From: Molanna angustata
Taxonomy: Eukaryota > Arthropoda > Insecta > Trichoptera > Molannidae
Assembly: GCA_963576475.1 (NCBI GenBank)
Contig: OY754980.1
Span: forward strand, 4,338,306 to 4,402,305
Reading direction: 5' to 3'
DNA: 64,000 bases
The notes below the pieces were generated by a model. The model saw only the letters and a program-made list of their open reading frames with translations. It searched no databases and was not told where the DNA came from. Below are positions 29,690-40,730 of this stretch, in pieces (position 1 is the first letter of the stretch; every line of letters starts with the position of its first letter). The translations under genes and the position numbers were made by a program.

Positions 29690-30125
29690 TTCAGTGATCA
29701 GACCGGTATTGGTATATGGCAGCGAGACCTGGACACGAAGGCAAGTTCAGTCAGTGCAAACAGCCAAGATGAAGATATGAAAGGTGGATGTGCTGCGTCA
29801 CAAGGAGAGATAAAATCCATAATGAATATGTGAGAGGCAGCCTGGACGTACGTGATGTCTCTGATAAGCTGATGGAAAGTAGAATGAGGTGGTTCGGACT
29901 TATTCGAAGAAAACGTTGTATGAAACACTGCAATGGACTATCGAGTTTCCGGCAAATGACCCAAAAGACGAAGAAAAAGGCGTGGTTCCTGAGGATATGG
30001 GGGCATGTAATGTCTCTGAGGACGATGCTCAGGATATAACGAAGTGGAGGAGCGTAGTAAGGAGAGCTGATTCCACCACCATGAGAGATAAAAGGCCTGG
30101 GAGGAGAGAGAGTACGTGTAATTTT
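29690..30125 (+). mobile_element. RTE-like LINE ORF fragment
   Basis: Forward frames: YGSETWTRR near 29715, RRDKIHNEYVRGSLDVRD then KLMESRMRWFGLIRRK (29800-29910), and DITKWRSVVRRADSTTMRDK (about 30035-30095). Same lineage as 558-746. Frameshifted between motifs. Confidence 0.8.
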
Positions 30126-30751
30126 TCTGTCCATGGGTTGTCTTAGTTTTTGGTATTTTATCGAGGTTTAGTAATGCTTGTATTGTGTATTAGTTTTGTG
30201 TGAATGTGAGTTTCTGGTTGTCACTTGTTAAATCTATCATTTTTACCATCACAAATATAATAAATATAGTTATTGTTGGAACAGATATAAAATATTTCGA
30301 TGATGTTGGTCGGACATATGGCGCGTTGCACAAAAACACAAAATGAAATATGTAGCAAATCTGCTAAACACGCAATATTGCCTATGGTATGTTCGTGAAA
30401 TTCAATATCTCTTCTTAATTGATTTATTCCCTCTGTATATTTAAAATGCCGTTCGCATGCCGTATCGGGTGAATCAGATACCTAGTAGTTGGGATACCAT
30501 GCCATGCTGTACATACCTTCCTCTCCATACAAACACATACCATGCATGCTCCCTTATCGGCTGCAAAACGAGAAGAGGGTTCTACATTTTATTTTTTTTT
30601 TCATCTAAATAGTCGTTATTTGGCAGTCCGTTCCCGGTATAAAACAAATTATATTGGTAGAGAGGATTAGGGCTGTGCCATAAATAATATGAAAAAATAC
30701 AATATTGATAACGTATAATCGTTATTATCAAACATTGTTATCATGATTTAG
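30126..30751. other. No gene recognised
   Basis: AT-rich; no repeat family identified. Confidence 0.4.
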
Positions 30752-30865
30752 ATGGGTCGTTGGCAGAGCGGGAATCGCACTGGTTTAGTAATTCAGCGAT
30801 GGTGAGTTCGAACCCCACCCTAGCTACCTCGACCGATTTCTTTCACCTGAAACACGACCATTTAT
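30752..30865 (+). mobile_element. tRNA-derived SINE (SINE-1), head and partial tail
   Basis: GATGGGTCGTTGGCAGAGCG begins the head; the B box is GTGAGTTCGAACCCC, then CTCGACCGATTTCTTTCACC. A 20-bp expansion lies between the boxes. The tail is largely lost. Confidence 0.75.
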
Positions 30866-31924
30866 ACTAGGTATAAATGAAAACACTAATTAGTTTTAGT
30901 TTCACTATTTAATTTTAACACTGGCACTGACCGGTATCGATCTGTTGAAGATCATCGTCAGAGTGAATTAATTTAGTGAGGATAATTTATTTTACTCTCC
31001 ACTACTATGAATAGTAAAAAGTCATGATTTTTGCTGTTATTCTATGATTCTTACTTTTTAATCTAAATGGTAAAAGAAATTCCTTATGGAAAGTCGTATG
31101 TGTACAAAATATATAAATAAAAATATGTTTAAATAAAATAATACTAAATAATAAAAAAAAAACATAAATAAATACTTATATTCATAAAAAAATATTTAGT
31201 TAATTAATTAATAAAATAAAAATAAATACATTACTTATTAGAGATTAAATAATTGAATTATAAATCAATTAATTGATAAATTAAATAAATAAACAAATAA
31301 ATACATAAATAAATAAACTATTTTCTAGATTGCAACCCCTTCCAACGCTACGTAGTGCGCTTCTTCGGAAGAGTAAAATGGACCCAATTCCTAATAGCTG
31401 GTGTCCCCTACGTAGACATGCTAAAAAAAATAATAAAATAAATGAATTAACGAATGAATGAATAACAAATAAATAAATAAATCAATAAATATATAATTAA
31501 ATTTATTTATATTATTAACTTTTTAATAATTAAAAAAAATAAATTAACTATAAATAAGTCAAAAAATGTATTGTGGTAGCCCTGTTGTGTTTAACGTATC
31601 GTATGGCTTGCAAGTTCGTGGCATGTTATATTAATTATAGGATGGTATAATGGAACCGTGTCCTCAGGATGTGTAGATCAAAGGATCACTTCCCCAAGTA
31701 CCTATATGTAGCTACCTACTTACACATACTTTCCCAAGTGTCCGAAAATGGTACCGTTTGATAAGCCGACCTTAATTAGGGTCACAACTATTATGTATTG
31801 ATGCTTCCTCATTCTAAAGCTTGACACATACATACATACATACCTATGTACTTTCTCAACTGATGTCTTATAGTTAGATTGCAAACTTAGCCAAACATTA
31901 TCAATCAATCCACGTCCGCTCTCA
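30866..31924. other. AT-rich low-complexity DNA
   Basis: 31120-31560 is dominated by AAAT/AATAAA-type short repeats. 30915-30965 has CACTGACCGGTATCGATCTG followed by TTGAAGATCATCGTCAG, a motif of the kind seen in retroelement termini, but unassigned here. Confidence 0.45.
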
Positions 31925-32215
31925 CTTCATGGTCACAATCCTAGGATTGGTTTGCACCAAGCACTCCATATATCTCTGTTGTCCGCAAGCCTCTTCATCT
32001 CTTGGTAACTTCTACAGCCCACATCACTAATCATCTGGTCCGACTGTCCCTATGGCGACCTTTATGGTGTCTGCTCTCCATCATTCCATCGGCGATAGTA
32101 ACGAGCAAACCCGGATGCCTGATGTTATGGCCTATCCATTCGGATCGTTGTTGGGCAATCCTCTTCAGGAGTTGTCTCGTTTCTTCTAACTATCACTTGA
32201 TAGATCTCTATATAA
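31925..32215 (-). mobile_element. LINE ORF C-terminus (NWIGH/GRPRNSYIDQV family)
   Basis: DNA-level match to 59335-59610: CCTCTTCATCTCTTGGTAAC, ATCATCTGGTCCGACTGTCC, CTCTCCATCATTCCATCGGC, CCTGATGTTATGGCCTATCC. The minus strand would encode I(A/G)HN.RHPGLLVTI and related motifs. Broken by frameshifts. A further scrap is at 41030-41125. Confidence 0.75.
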
Positions 32216-32499
32216 ATTACATAAGATGAAGAAATAGTTGGTGTATACTAAATATTACTCCTCGCTAACCCAAGGGGATATAGTTGGGAGTTATGATTTC
32301 GCAATTTTCAAGGATATTTTTTAATGCAGATTATCGACTAGTATCATGCTGAGATTGTATTCTGAAAGTTTCGTCACAATTTATCTGTGTGTGTATGCTG
32401 TGTGCTATGTACGGCGTGTTTATTTATTTACCTTTTATCACACCATATTTATAATGACAACAATAAGTAGATTGCTGCTGTCTAGCAGTTGACAATTTT
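32216..32499. other. No gene recognised
   Basis: AT-rich spacer with a TGTGTGTATGCTGTGTGC run near 32390. Confidence 0.35.
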
Positions 32500-32715
32500 T
32501 AGTGACAATTATATACAATTATGAACCAGGTGATTGTTCCCGTTACACTCTAAATATGTACACAATCTCAACTTTCTGCACTCACAATCATTACCACAAC
32601 ATACATATGGGCTCACACAAAACAGATCAACCAGATCCCAATGTCCGCCATAATACCTGTCGTAAATCCAATCTCTGGCGCGATTTTTATTTCAGAGCCA
32701 TAGAAAGAGACTAGT
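32500..32715 (+). repeat. Interspersed repeat shared with 55318-55480
   Basis: CAGGTGATTGTTCCCGTTAC, ACAATCTCAACTTTCTGCAC, AAACAGATCAACCAGATCCC and TGTCCGCCATAATACCTGT all recur inverted at 55.3-55.5 kb. Probably a LINE or SINE 3' segment; no reading frame is conserved. Confidence 0.7.
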
Positions 32716-33609
32716 TAACTATGTTGGTGTAATTAATGTGAATCACATGGTTCCCAAATCAAATAAAATATTTTAATGTGTTACTCAAAGAGCATCGCAA
32801 ACACAATACGGCATAGTTTCAAATGTGTTGTTAATAATTTTAATTTTGAATTATTTAAGTACTTATTGTTGAATACTAAGTATTTGTGTTAGTTCTGTCC
32901 TCCCATAATTTATGATGTATTTTTTAATATTCATTTTGAATATTCTTTGTCATGTTATTTCTTGAGAGGAAGGTAAACTGTTGTAGAGTCGATAAATGAA
33001 AAATTTCTTTGACCAAAAGATGTTTTCATATGTGGGATTGTGTAATTTAGGTTTGTATACTTGTTCGTGTGTTTATAGATTGTTGTGTTCTCGGGTATTG
33101 TAGTGTACTTTTATGAAAGTAAGTCAGAATGTATTGGATGTATGTTTGTCTAGGGTCAAATACTTTGAACTCGTTGTAAAGGCTTTCTCTATGATAGCTA
33201 AACGGTTTCTTAAGTATTATTTAGTTTTTTTGTCAAGAATATTTCTAAGTTTTCTGTAAACGTAACCTAGTTTTATTATTCTATTTGTCAATAACTCTAT
33301 ATGGTCTTACCATCTCAGGTTTATTATCTTTAATTAAGCCAAGATAAGTTATGGAATTGACTTTTTCTAGAGGAACACAATTACAAGAATTTCTGGATGA
33401 ACAAGAATGAACTTTTAGAATAAGTTCAGAACTTGGTTGGCCAATTAGAGTAGGGCTAAAGGTGAGATATTTTGTTTTATTTATATTTTTATACGGCGCT
33501 GGCCGATTTACTAATAATATTAATAACAATTAAGCACTAGAAATAATAACACTCAATTATTATTCTAACCATTATACACTTCCTCAAAAGAATTAGCAGA
33601 TCAATACGT
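32716..33609. other. No gene recognised; possible diverged LINE sequence
   Basis: 33281-33529 on the minus strand reads LTFSPTLIGQPSSELILKVH then CVPLEKVNSITYLGLI. VNSITYLGL.. resembles the RT-thumb 'YLG' region of LINEs, so an old minus-strand LINE may lie at about 32880-33530. The remainder is uninformative. Confidence 0.45.
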
Positions 33610-33945
33610 AAATTGTAAATGATTTAAAAGAGCAAAATGCGCTGATTTTGCCTACAAATGTGGATGGCAAGAGTCCCCTGGATGCGACTGTGGAGCTGAC
33701 AGGCAGACAATTGAACACATAGTCAATGAATGTGCTCTCAGATCATACTGTGGTAACGCATCGGATTTCTTCACCCTTAGCGACGGAGCGATCGAATACG
33801 TCAGGAACCTGGACTTAAACATATGACAAGCAGGAATCTTGACCCTGCGCTCAACTCTAACATAATAATATCTATATATATTACTGTAATTATAATTTTC
33901 TAATTTGTGATGTACTGTGCTGCCATACGATAAATAAATAAGAGC
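33610..33945 (+). mobile_element. LINE ORF C-terminus with CDCGADRQ knuckle
   Basis: The + strand reads WQESPGCDCGADRQTIEHIV, NECALRSYCGNASDFFTLSD, then AIEYVRNLDLNI and a stop near 33826. The CxCGA.RQT..HIV.EC...NLDI.. signature marks the C-terminus of a widespread insect LINE. The 3' UTR ends GTGCTGCCATACGATAAATA (about 33915-33945). Confidence 0.8.
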
Positions 33946-34004
33946 AAAATGAAATGCAACAAACACATAATCAAGCTTTCAATTGGGAATAGTTCACCCA
34001 TCCA

Positions 34005-34440
34005 GATACTTAACATATCAAAGTATTAGGCTTTGAGGAGGTCTCTATACTACCTAACAACCCTACTGATTCCCGAATATTAACGTTTAAAAAATCTTTA
34101 ACGATTCTACATGTATTCATTATTACCATTTTTTGCATTTTTATTATTAAGTTTTTCGATAAATCTATAATTTCTAAATTACGGATTAACGATTTTGGAA
34201 AAATGCCAGTGGCTGAAATAATGAACGGTAATATTATTATTTTACGAGAATGCCAAAGTCTTTTAATCTCGTTACCTAAAGCGATGTATTTTCTAATTTT
34301 TTCATCAAAAGTTTTTATAATATTACTAGAATTTGGAATAGCCACGTCGCTAATATATGTTATTGTTATTGTTAGAATATCATTATCCAACCAGGTTTTT
34401 ATTTTTGATGTCCTTTTCTGCAGATTCCAAACATTGTTTC
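34005..34440 (-). mobile_element. LINE ORF C-terminus (DVAIPN / MQKMVIMNTCRIV family)
   Basis: The minus frame reads SDVAIPNSSNIIKTFDEKIR, KYIALGNEIKRLWHSRKII, PFIISATGIFPKSLIRNLEI, and MQKMVIMNTCRIVKDFLN. This is a familiar C-terminal module of an insect LINE lineage (VI.VAIP....L.....EK..KY..L..E....W). The frame is open for 126 codons and continues 5' as VWNLQKRTSKIKTWLD, then decays. RT absent. Confidence 0.8.
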
Positions 34441-36094
34441 CATTTTTTTTCGCTCACTTATTTACTTATTTTACTTTATCGATTATAGACTAAAGTACCT
34501 ACTCATTCGATTCTTTTCAAATTTTGCATATATGTATATCTAATACTCGCTTAGACCCCATTAGATTTTGAACGATATATGAATAGTGCTTCTCAATTTT
34601 TTTTTAACTATCAAATATTTGTGACACCAAGCTCAAGAAACTTAATATTTGATAATTTTATTTTCAAATTGGTAAAAAGAATTATCAAGTTTTCCTAATA
34701 AAATATTTAAATAAAAAAATAATTGAACAAAATCATTTCATGAAAATGCTGAATATTTTCCATACAAAATTTGAATAGGTAGTATATGGAGTGACTTGTT
34801 AGTGATGAGTTTAGCGTTGGTCACAACCCACTCGTTTAAATATTTGTATGGATTTAGATGACGTCACACAACTGCTCAAATGAACACCTCTGCACAGACT
34901 TCCAAGTGAGGTGTTCATTGTACCCTAGCAAATACACAATAATCAATAACACATAAACACACTTATAACGCAAAACAGTTTGTAGCTTTTTGGGCCCGGA
35001 TGGGCATTTAGTCTTATATGTATATGTTAACCGACACAAGAAGAATAAGACACACTTATAATATGTACACATATACTTAACTTTTAACTCTAGTAAGTAA
35101 TTGAATTTGTACCTTCTTCTTTGAATTATTAATAAAAATAAATTTTCACAAACCTCGAACCGGTTTTCGTTATCAGCACGTTCTCCAAATTAAAAGCCAC
35201 TAAGCCGATAAGCAATTTATCAGAGTGTGAGAAATTAGTTATGACCGCTTCAAAGATCAACATTGAAGATATTTGACAGTGGACCGATGGCGATGTAAGT
35301 ATATGCGTTAAATCTTTCGCCTTCAATTTCTCGAAAGCATAAATCCATTATCAAGATGAACCATTTTAAGTAGGTATATAAATATCGAAAGATGTCCGCT
35401 GCATAAGCATCAAACAAATGTATCTCTATTTTGAATCTCAACGGATTAGCGGTAGAATTATTTGATATTTTGAAAAAACTGATTAAAGCGATGAGGAAAA
35501 GAAGAAGGCAATTAAAGAAAATAACGCAGGAGGCACATCGTGGTTGCAAACAAATATTCAATAAAACTTTTCTCAGAAAGCATTCAATAAAACTTTTGTT
35601 TCACAAAGTTTAAAACACAAAATAAAATACAGATTTAAATAGCAAAATTATTTCAAAAATGAACATAAAACACCTGTAACAAAAAAGATAAAACCAGACA
35701 AGTAACTTCTGGCAAATATAATATAGCTAGAGTAAATAACTATTACGGTGCATGAACACTGCTGTCTTCAATACCAACAATTTTTAACAGCTGGCCCTCA
35801 GACTTAATTGGATTAAATTCGTATGATAAAATCAAAATATCTTTTTTTTTCATTCCTTTTATTTTTAATCGATTATATTTTTAGGTTTTTCTTCTATAGT
35901 TTTTTTCTCGTGTTGTTTTTGATTACTCATCTCATATAACATTTTTATATTGTAATGCCAAATTGTAAATGTCTTCATTGTTATGTTGAAATAAATAAAA
36001 ATGAAAAAAATATCCCTTGGAATGAATATCGTTCAAGAATTGTTTGATAGATACAGTTAGTTTAGATTTATCTTTAATATTATTTTATATTTTT
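34441..36094. other. AT-rich DNA; possible LINE 3' debris
   Basis: 35145-35600 has short coding-like stretches (EPVFVISTFSKLKATKPI on +) but no alignment was recognised. 35880-36005 ends with TGCCAAATTGTAAATGTCTT and AAATAAATAAAAATG, a LINE-like 3' terminus. Confidence 0.35.
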
Positions 36095-36400
36095 TTAAAG
36101 ATCTTTGCTAAGCACAATACAGTAGAGATCAGGTCAACCTGTCAGAAAGTGTTGGACCGGGACAAACCCAACCTAACATGGAAGGCACTTAACAGATAAC
36201 GCGTCAGTGTCACCAGGTGCAAAGAGAACATGCTCAGGTTGGGTATAAGGATGGAAGAGGATGTCTCCTACAATTGCGTCGAGATCCAGACTGACGAACA
36301 CCTCCTCATCTGTCGAGACATGCCAGTGAGGTGCGATGCAGATGACCTGATGATGGTCAATGAGAATGCCGTTGCGGCTGATTAATTCTGGAACGGGACG
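36095..36400 (+). mobile_element. LINE ORF C-terminus (ISGCLKPTP family), degenerate
   Basis: The + strand reads LDRDKPNLTWKALNR, RVSVTRCKENMLRLGI, EEDVSYNCVEIQTDEHLLIC, and DDLMMVNENAVAAD, colinear with IWKTLNRLRVGVSGCKSNLH...CDCGAVQDDDHLLSCP at 42.5 kb. The knuckle Cys codons are partly lost. Confidence 0.75.
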
Positions 36401-36555
36401 GACTAGTTAGACACATATAAAAAGTATCTTCAATATTTTATATATTTAAAAATTAAGAATTCAAAAATTAAAAAAATAAGATACGTTTGTTGACTATCGC
36501 GGTGATGATACTATCCATACCTACAATTATTTCGTCGATATAATTTTGCTTGCAG

Positions 36556-36761
36556 CTCGTCAAAACGAAGCGTTGCCAGTAAAAGTAACATTGGATTCTT
36601 TGAAGCCAATGCAATACAGCGTTTTACCTTCACCGCGTGTATCCCATATAGCTGTCATCAATCCAATTACTGGCTGTAACTCCCAAGCAGAAGTAATCTT
36701 GTTACTCCAGCAGATTACAGACGAAGAAAACCCACAATTTTATCTGCCACATTCTCGATGA
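36556..36761 (+). CDS. Candidate terminal exon of an unidentified host gene
   Basis: Preceded by a good acceptor (TAATTTTGCTTGCAG ending at 36555) and open in one frame (phase: two bases, then codons) to TGA at 36759-36761. It encodes LPVKVTLDSLKPMQYSVLPS, PRVSHIAVINPITGCNSQ, and AEVILLLQQITDEENPQFYL. Composition is balanced and unlike the LINE C-termini around it. No family recognised. No upstream exon with matching phase was found in the window; it could also be a fragment carried by a mobile element. Confidence 0.35.
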
Positions 36762-36861
36762 ACGGATCAATAAGCTGTCCCGACACTAATTTCCTTTTAC
36801 GCACACACACCTACCTTGTACCTATATCTACTTATGCTGTTCGCTACAGTATTGGCAAACC

Positions 36862-37215
36862 TTAAATGGATATGGAGACAGTTATCCGCCAAAGAGACCT
36901 AACAATATTTTCATATCAGCATTGTCTCCCGAAGAGAACCAATATTTCCAGAAAAAAGATCATTCAGTGTTTTGAATACATTGGCAGAAGAGTCCACGAA
37001 AACCTCGAGAAGCTCATCGTATTGGGAGGTGTGGACGGCAGTAGAGCCAGAGATCACTCACCTTTTTATGCCCGCTACAGGATCTTAAATCACTGAAGAC
37101 CTTGATTCGGTCTTCCCAAGACCGTCCAAATTAGAGACGGCCAATTCGGCGGGTGATTGAGTGTGGTCGTCTTCGTCAGTGACGAGGCCAAAGAGGATGA
37201 AGAAAGTTGTCGTAC
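36862..37215 (+). mobile_element. LINE ORF fragment (GHI.RR...NLEKLI family)
   Basis: The + frame reads CFEYIGRRVHENLEKLIVLG then GVDGSRARDHSPFYARYRI, resembling FGHI.RR...NLEKLI..GKVEG.R.RGRSP.RW in insect LINEs. The 3' end is ACGAGGCCAAAGAGGATGAA. Frameshifts present. Confidence 0.65.
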
Positions 37216-37839
37216 CCAGTCCACACATACAGTAACAATTTGCCACATTTTGGACAGTCGTGTTAATTATTATTATTATTACTTAAATGGCTCTTGTAAA
37301 CTCAAATGGAGAAACATTGGCCAGAGTAGGTAATGTTAGTTTTGAAATCGTGCATTTGTTAATTTAAAAAAAAATGAATAACAAATTATAAAGTATGCGG
37401 AATGCAAAAAAATGTAATTAATAATTACAGGAGAATTTTTTTAAAATGGGAATTAGAAAATGAAATCAATATTTGATGTTATTCTGTCTGATTAATTTTG
37501 TGAGAAAAATAAGTGCTTGAAATTTATTAAGGCTAAGTAGGGAGGCTATATTACGAGGAGGAAATATTTTGAATTAAATCAAGTGTGTTGATCAAATGGG
37601 AACATAGATGTAGGGCAAAATATGTGATCCAAGCTGCCATCTTCTTGAGTCAGGCTGAAATCATCGATTTTGATATTATAAACATGGTTCGTTTTATATT
37701 TGAAATAAATCACGTTGGGTATTTTTATGTCAACTAGTTTTGTAGATGTAACCGCTTCTTTGTCCAGACAGACTTATGGTAATATAGTTCGTTTTATTTG
37801 TATTGTAAAATAAGTTAAATTTAATAAATCGAATTTCGA
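37216..37839. other. No gene recognised
   Basis: AT-rich spacer. Confidence 0.35.
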
Positions 37840-37950
37840 AGATCACCGGGAAGACCATCAAAAAGATGGAGAGAGAGCTGGACATCCTCGTCCCAGGACC
37901 AAAACAGATCATAGATCTACAAAAAGAGGAAGAAGAAGAAGAAGAATATT
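37840..37950 (+). mobile_element. LINE ORF scrap with GAA-repeat tail
   Basis: The + frame reads RSPGRPSKRWRESWTSSSQD then a stop, with the 3' tail GAGGAAGAAGAAGAAGAAG. Related to the fragment at 4036-4450. Confidence 0.65.
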
Positions 37951-38339
37951 TGTGTTGATGGAATACCATTTCTATTTATTTTTAATTACTCAAAAATGTG
38001 GATCACACTAAACCAGCTGTCATAGATTAAAATAAAGTGTGGTGTTGTGGCCATGGTGGAATGAAAATTGGTAATATTGGTTGTGGACGATACTGCCCGA
38101 CTCGTGGACTGTATATTTTGAAAGAATTGGTTGAGTTGGGATAGGACAAGAGAAATTTATCACCAGGAACTGAGATCAACTTACCCGGCTTCTTGGCGAT
38201 GTACTGGGTGTAGCCTTCCGCTTTTCTCTATCAGAGGTTTGTTAGTTTCTTGCGAATCGTGCACTACATTTATTGAGAACGTAATTTTTCTTGAAAATAT
38301 AGATGATGAATTTGTAATTATACTAATATAATAATAAGG
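37951..38339. other. No gene recognised
   Basis: AT-rich; 38131-38331 is open on the + strand without recognisable features. Confidence 0.35.
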
Positions 38340-39505
38340 ACAATAATACAATTATAAAGCGCCGTTTAGTGACAACCGTGGTCACCTCAAGCGCGCTTTC
38401 ACTTTGCAAAAATATAAGTTAAAATTAGTCCTATAGCTAACACATTGAAAATGGTGAAACATAAAACTTAAAAAAATACGTAGAAATCACAAATTAATCT
38501 AGTTATATACATATTACATAATCCAGATGAAATTAATTCTAAAAAAAAATAGTCGATTCAAAGTAAACAGACATAATATTAAGTAAAGGAATATTGAACG
38601 GATGAAGGACAATCTGGATACGATTTGCGGAAAAGATGAGTTTTTAATTTCTTCTTGAATTCATTGTTGTTTTCGGCACATCTTATATACATTGGAAGAT
38701 TGTTCCATAACTTTGGTCCAGAAACGCCAAAAGATCGATTTAGGTATTTTGGCTTATTTGTGAGATTGGTTTCTACTAGTTTTTTATTGGATCGGGTCAT
38801 TGATCTTAGCGTACTTTGTTTATTGTTAGGTGAAAATGGAACACAAAGTTCCGATATATATTCCGGGGCCATGCTATTGAGTGCTTTAAAGACAAGGAGA
38901 CATGTTTTAAATTCTCTACGTTCTGGACTCTTCAGCCAATGAAGTTTGTGAAGTGTTGGTGAGATATGTGAGAAACGATCAATCTGGTAAATATAACGGG
39001 CTGCTGCATTGAGGATGAGTTGTATTCTATGGATTTGGTATTGCGGTAGGTGTGCTAATATGGCGTTACAATAATCTACACGGGAAACTACTAAAGAATT
39101 TATAATGACCTTAGCAGCATTTGTCGAGAGACACCTTCGAATAGGTCTAAGTTGTCTGAGAAAGTAACAACTTTGTCTGACTATGGAAGAAATGTGTTTA
39201 TCCATAGAGAGTGCACTGTCGATAATGTATACCAAGAAATTTTACGCAGTTAGAAAATTTCGAAATTTTGAATTACAATGGGGTCATTATTTATGTATTG
39301 TTGCCTGCGAGGCGAGGCAAGCCAAAGGAACTCGGTTTTTGTTGGGTTCAATATTAGCTTGTTCTTACACATCCAGGTGGATATCTGATTTATGCATGTG
39401 GATATCTCGTGTGTTAAATGATATTTAAATTCAGGTGAACAGGACTTGAAGAGTATGCGGTCATCTGCATAGGCATGTGTGTTGAAACCAAGATTTTGAA
39501 CAAGA
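38340..39505 (-). mobile_element. L2-like LINE, RT C-terminal half and 3' UTR
   Basis: Minus strand: the RT catalytic box HAYADDRILF near 39460-39485, then CINQISTWMCKNKLILNPTK. After a frameshift near 39240 comes an open frame of 218 codons (38579-39235): SALSMDKHISSIVRQSCYFL, SRVDYCNAILAHLPQYQIHR, AARYIYQI, LHWLKSPERREFKTCLLVFK, FGVSGPKLWNNLPMYIRC, FKKKLKTHLF. This order (SCY.LRQLR, RVDYCN, LHWL, GPKLWN.LP) is diagnostic of L2/Rex-like LINEs. The 3' UTR ends at the GCGCCGTTTAGTGACAACCG motif with a short AATAATAAGG tail. 5' truncated. Confidence 0.9.
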
Positions 39506-40514
39506 TGTGTCTGAAACTAGTGAAAAATTGCAACTGACTCGAAAAATAAATTAATATTTCTTTTTTGAATGTGTTCCGAATTATTTGAATTATTTTGAAT
39601 GTAGGTTTCAAATGGTAGGTAAGTAGGTACTTGAATATTTTGCCCGAACAAATGGAATAATTAAAAATGCTTTTATTTAAATAAATTATAAATTTAATAT
39701 GAGTTGCTAAAGCAAACAACTGCTGAATATGCCTGTCCCAGTATTGCAAAAAAACAATGTTTGTACGGAAACCTGTTAAAAATAGCGCTAAGTGGTGAGT
39801 ACAAACGAGGCTATTTCTTTTAATCGATAGGTATACCGGTAGTTGAAGCAGGAGTGTTGCTACTTCCATTAATAGAATTAGATCATAATAATGGATAGTG
39901 TTAGCTGGAGTTAGTTGTTGGCGAACACTACTTTGTCAACATTAACTTGATATATTGCCAATAGTAAATATATAATTGCATCTTGACGAGTTTGCAAATT
40001 TGTTGTCCATTCGAGCCACGTACCTACTCTACAGGGATTGTTAATTTAAAAGAAATCTCGACGTTGCAATCCATCGCAGAAATCTAAAAAAAAGTTGATT
40101 ATAACTTGCCTTCTGATGATAAGTACTTTGTTGTCTTCCAGATTATGGTGTTGATGTTGATTTATGACTATCAAGTCAAGAATAGAAGAGACTGCTGGAT
40201 TCAGCCAAGGCCCACCCAGGGCTGTCGAGCTTATGATCATGACTATCAATTGTTCTAACGGGGCATTTGTTCATTACGTCCCAACAGTTTCAAAATTGTT
40301 GGAATTAGTTTGTTGATCATGTCTAGATTTATAAAAAAATGTTGTATTTGCAGTTTTTTGGGTTACTCATGGTTTCAAAAATTATTTCAAATCTTCTCTA
40401 TGATTGAGGATTGAGTGGTGGTGTTGTTTGAGAATATATTTCATATATATTTTTTTTTGTTTAATACTACTTCATTTGAATTAAGCAACCGAATTTATTT
40501 ATTTATTTATTTAA
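39506..40514. other. No gene recognised; LINE tail scrap near 40.2 kb
   Basis: 40180-40245 reads SRIEETAGFSQGPPRAVEL on +, matching the 3' end of the LINE at 3488-4035. Otherwise AT-rich. Confidence 0.45.
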
Positions 40515-40730
40515 TATTGCTTCTCGGGCAACTTACAAGTACTATGTCAAATATTAATTTAACACGCACCCAATAACAAGTTGCCACATTCTGGACACTT
40601 ATGATATTAATCGTCTCACAGATCCAGACTGAAAACACAATTAAAAACTGTGTATCCACCGGGAATCGAACCCGGGACCTTTGGATCAGCAGTCAGTTAC
40701 CTAACCAACTGAGCCATGAAGGCCGACATG
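40515..40730 (-). mobile_element. tRNA-derived SINE (SINE-2), most complete copy
   Basis: Minus strand: GGCCTTCATGGCTCAGTTGG (A box), GGTCCCGGGTTCGATTCCCG (B box), then CAGTTTTTAATTGTGTTTTC, AGTCTGGATCTGTGAGACGA, AGAATGTGGCAACTTGTTAT, GGGTGCGTGTTAAATTAATA, ending near GTTGCCCGAGAAGC. About 215 bp. It serves as reference for the other SINE-2 copies. Confidence 0.9.
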
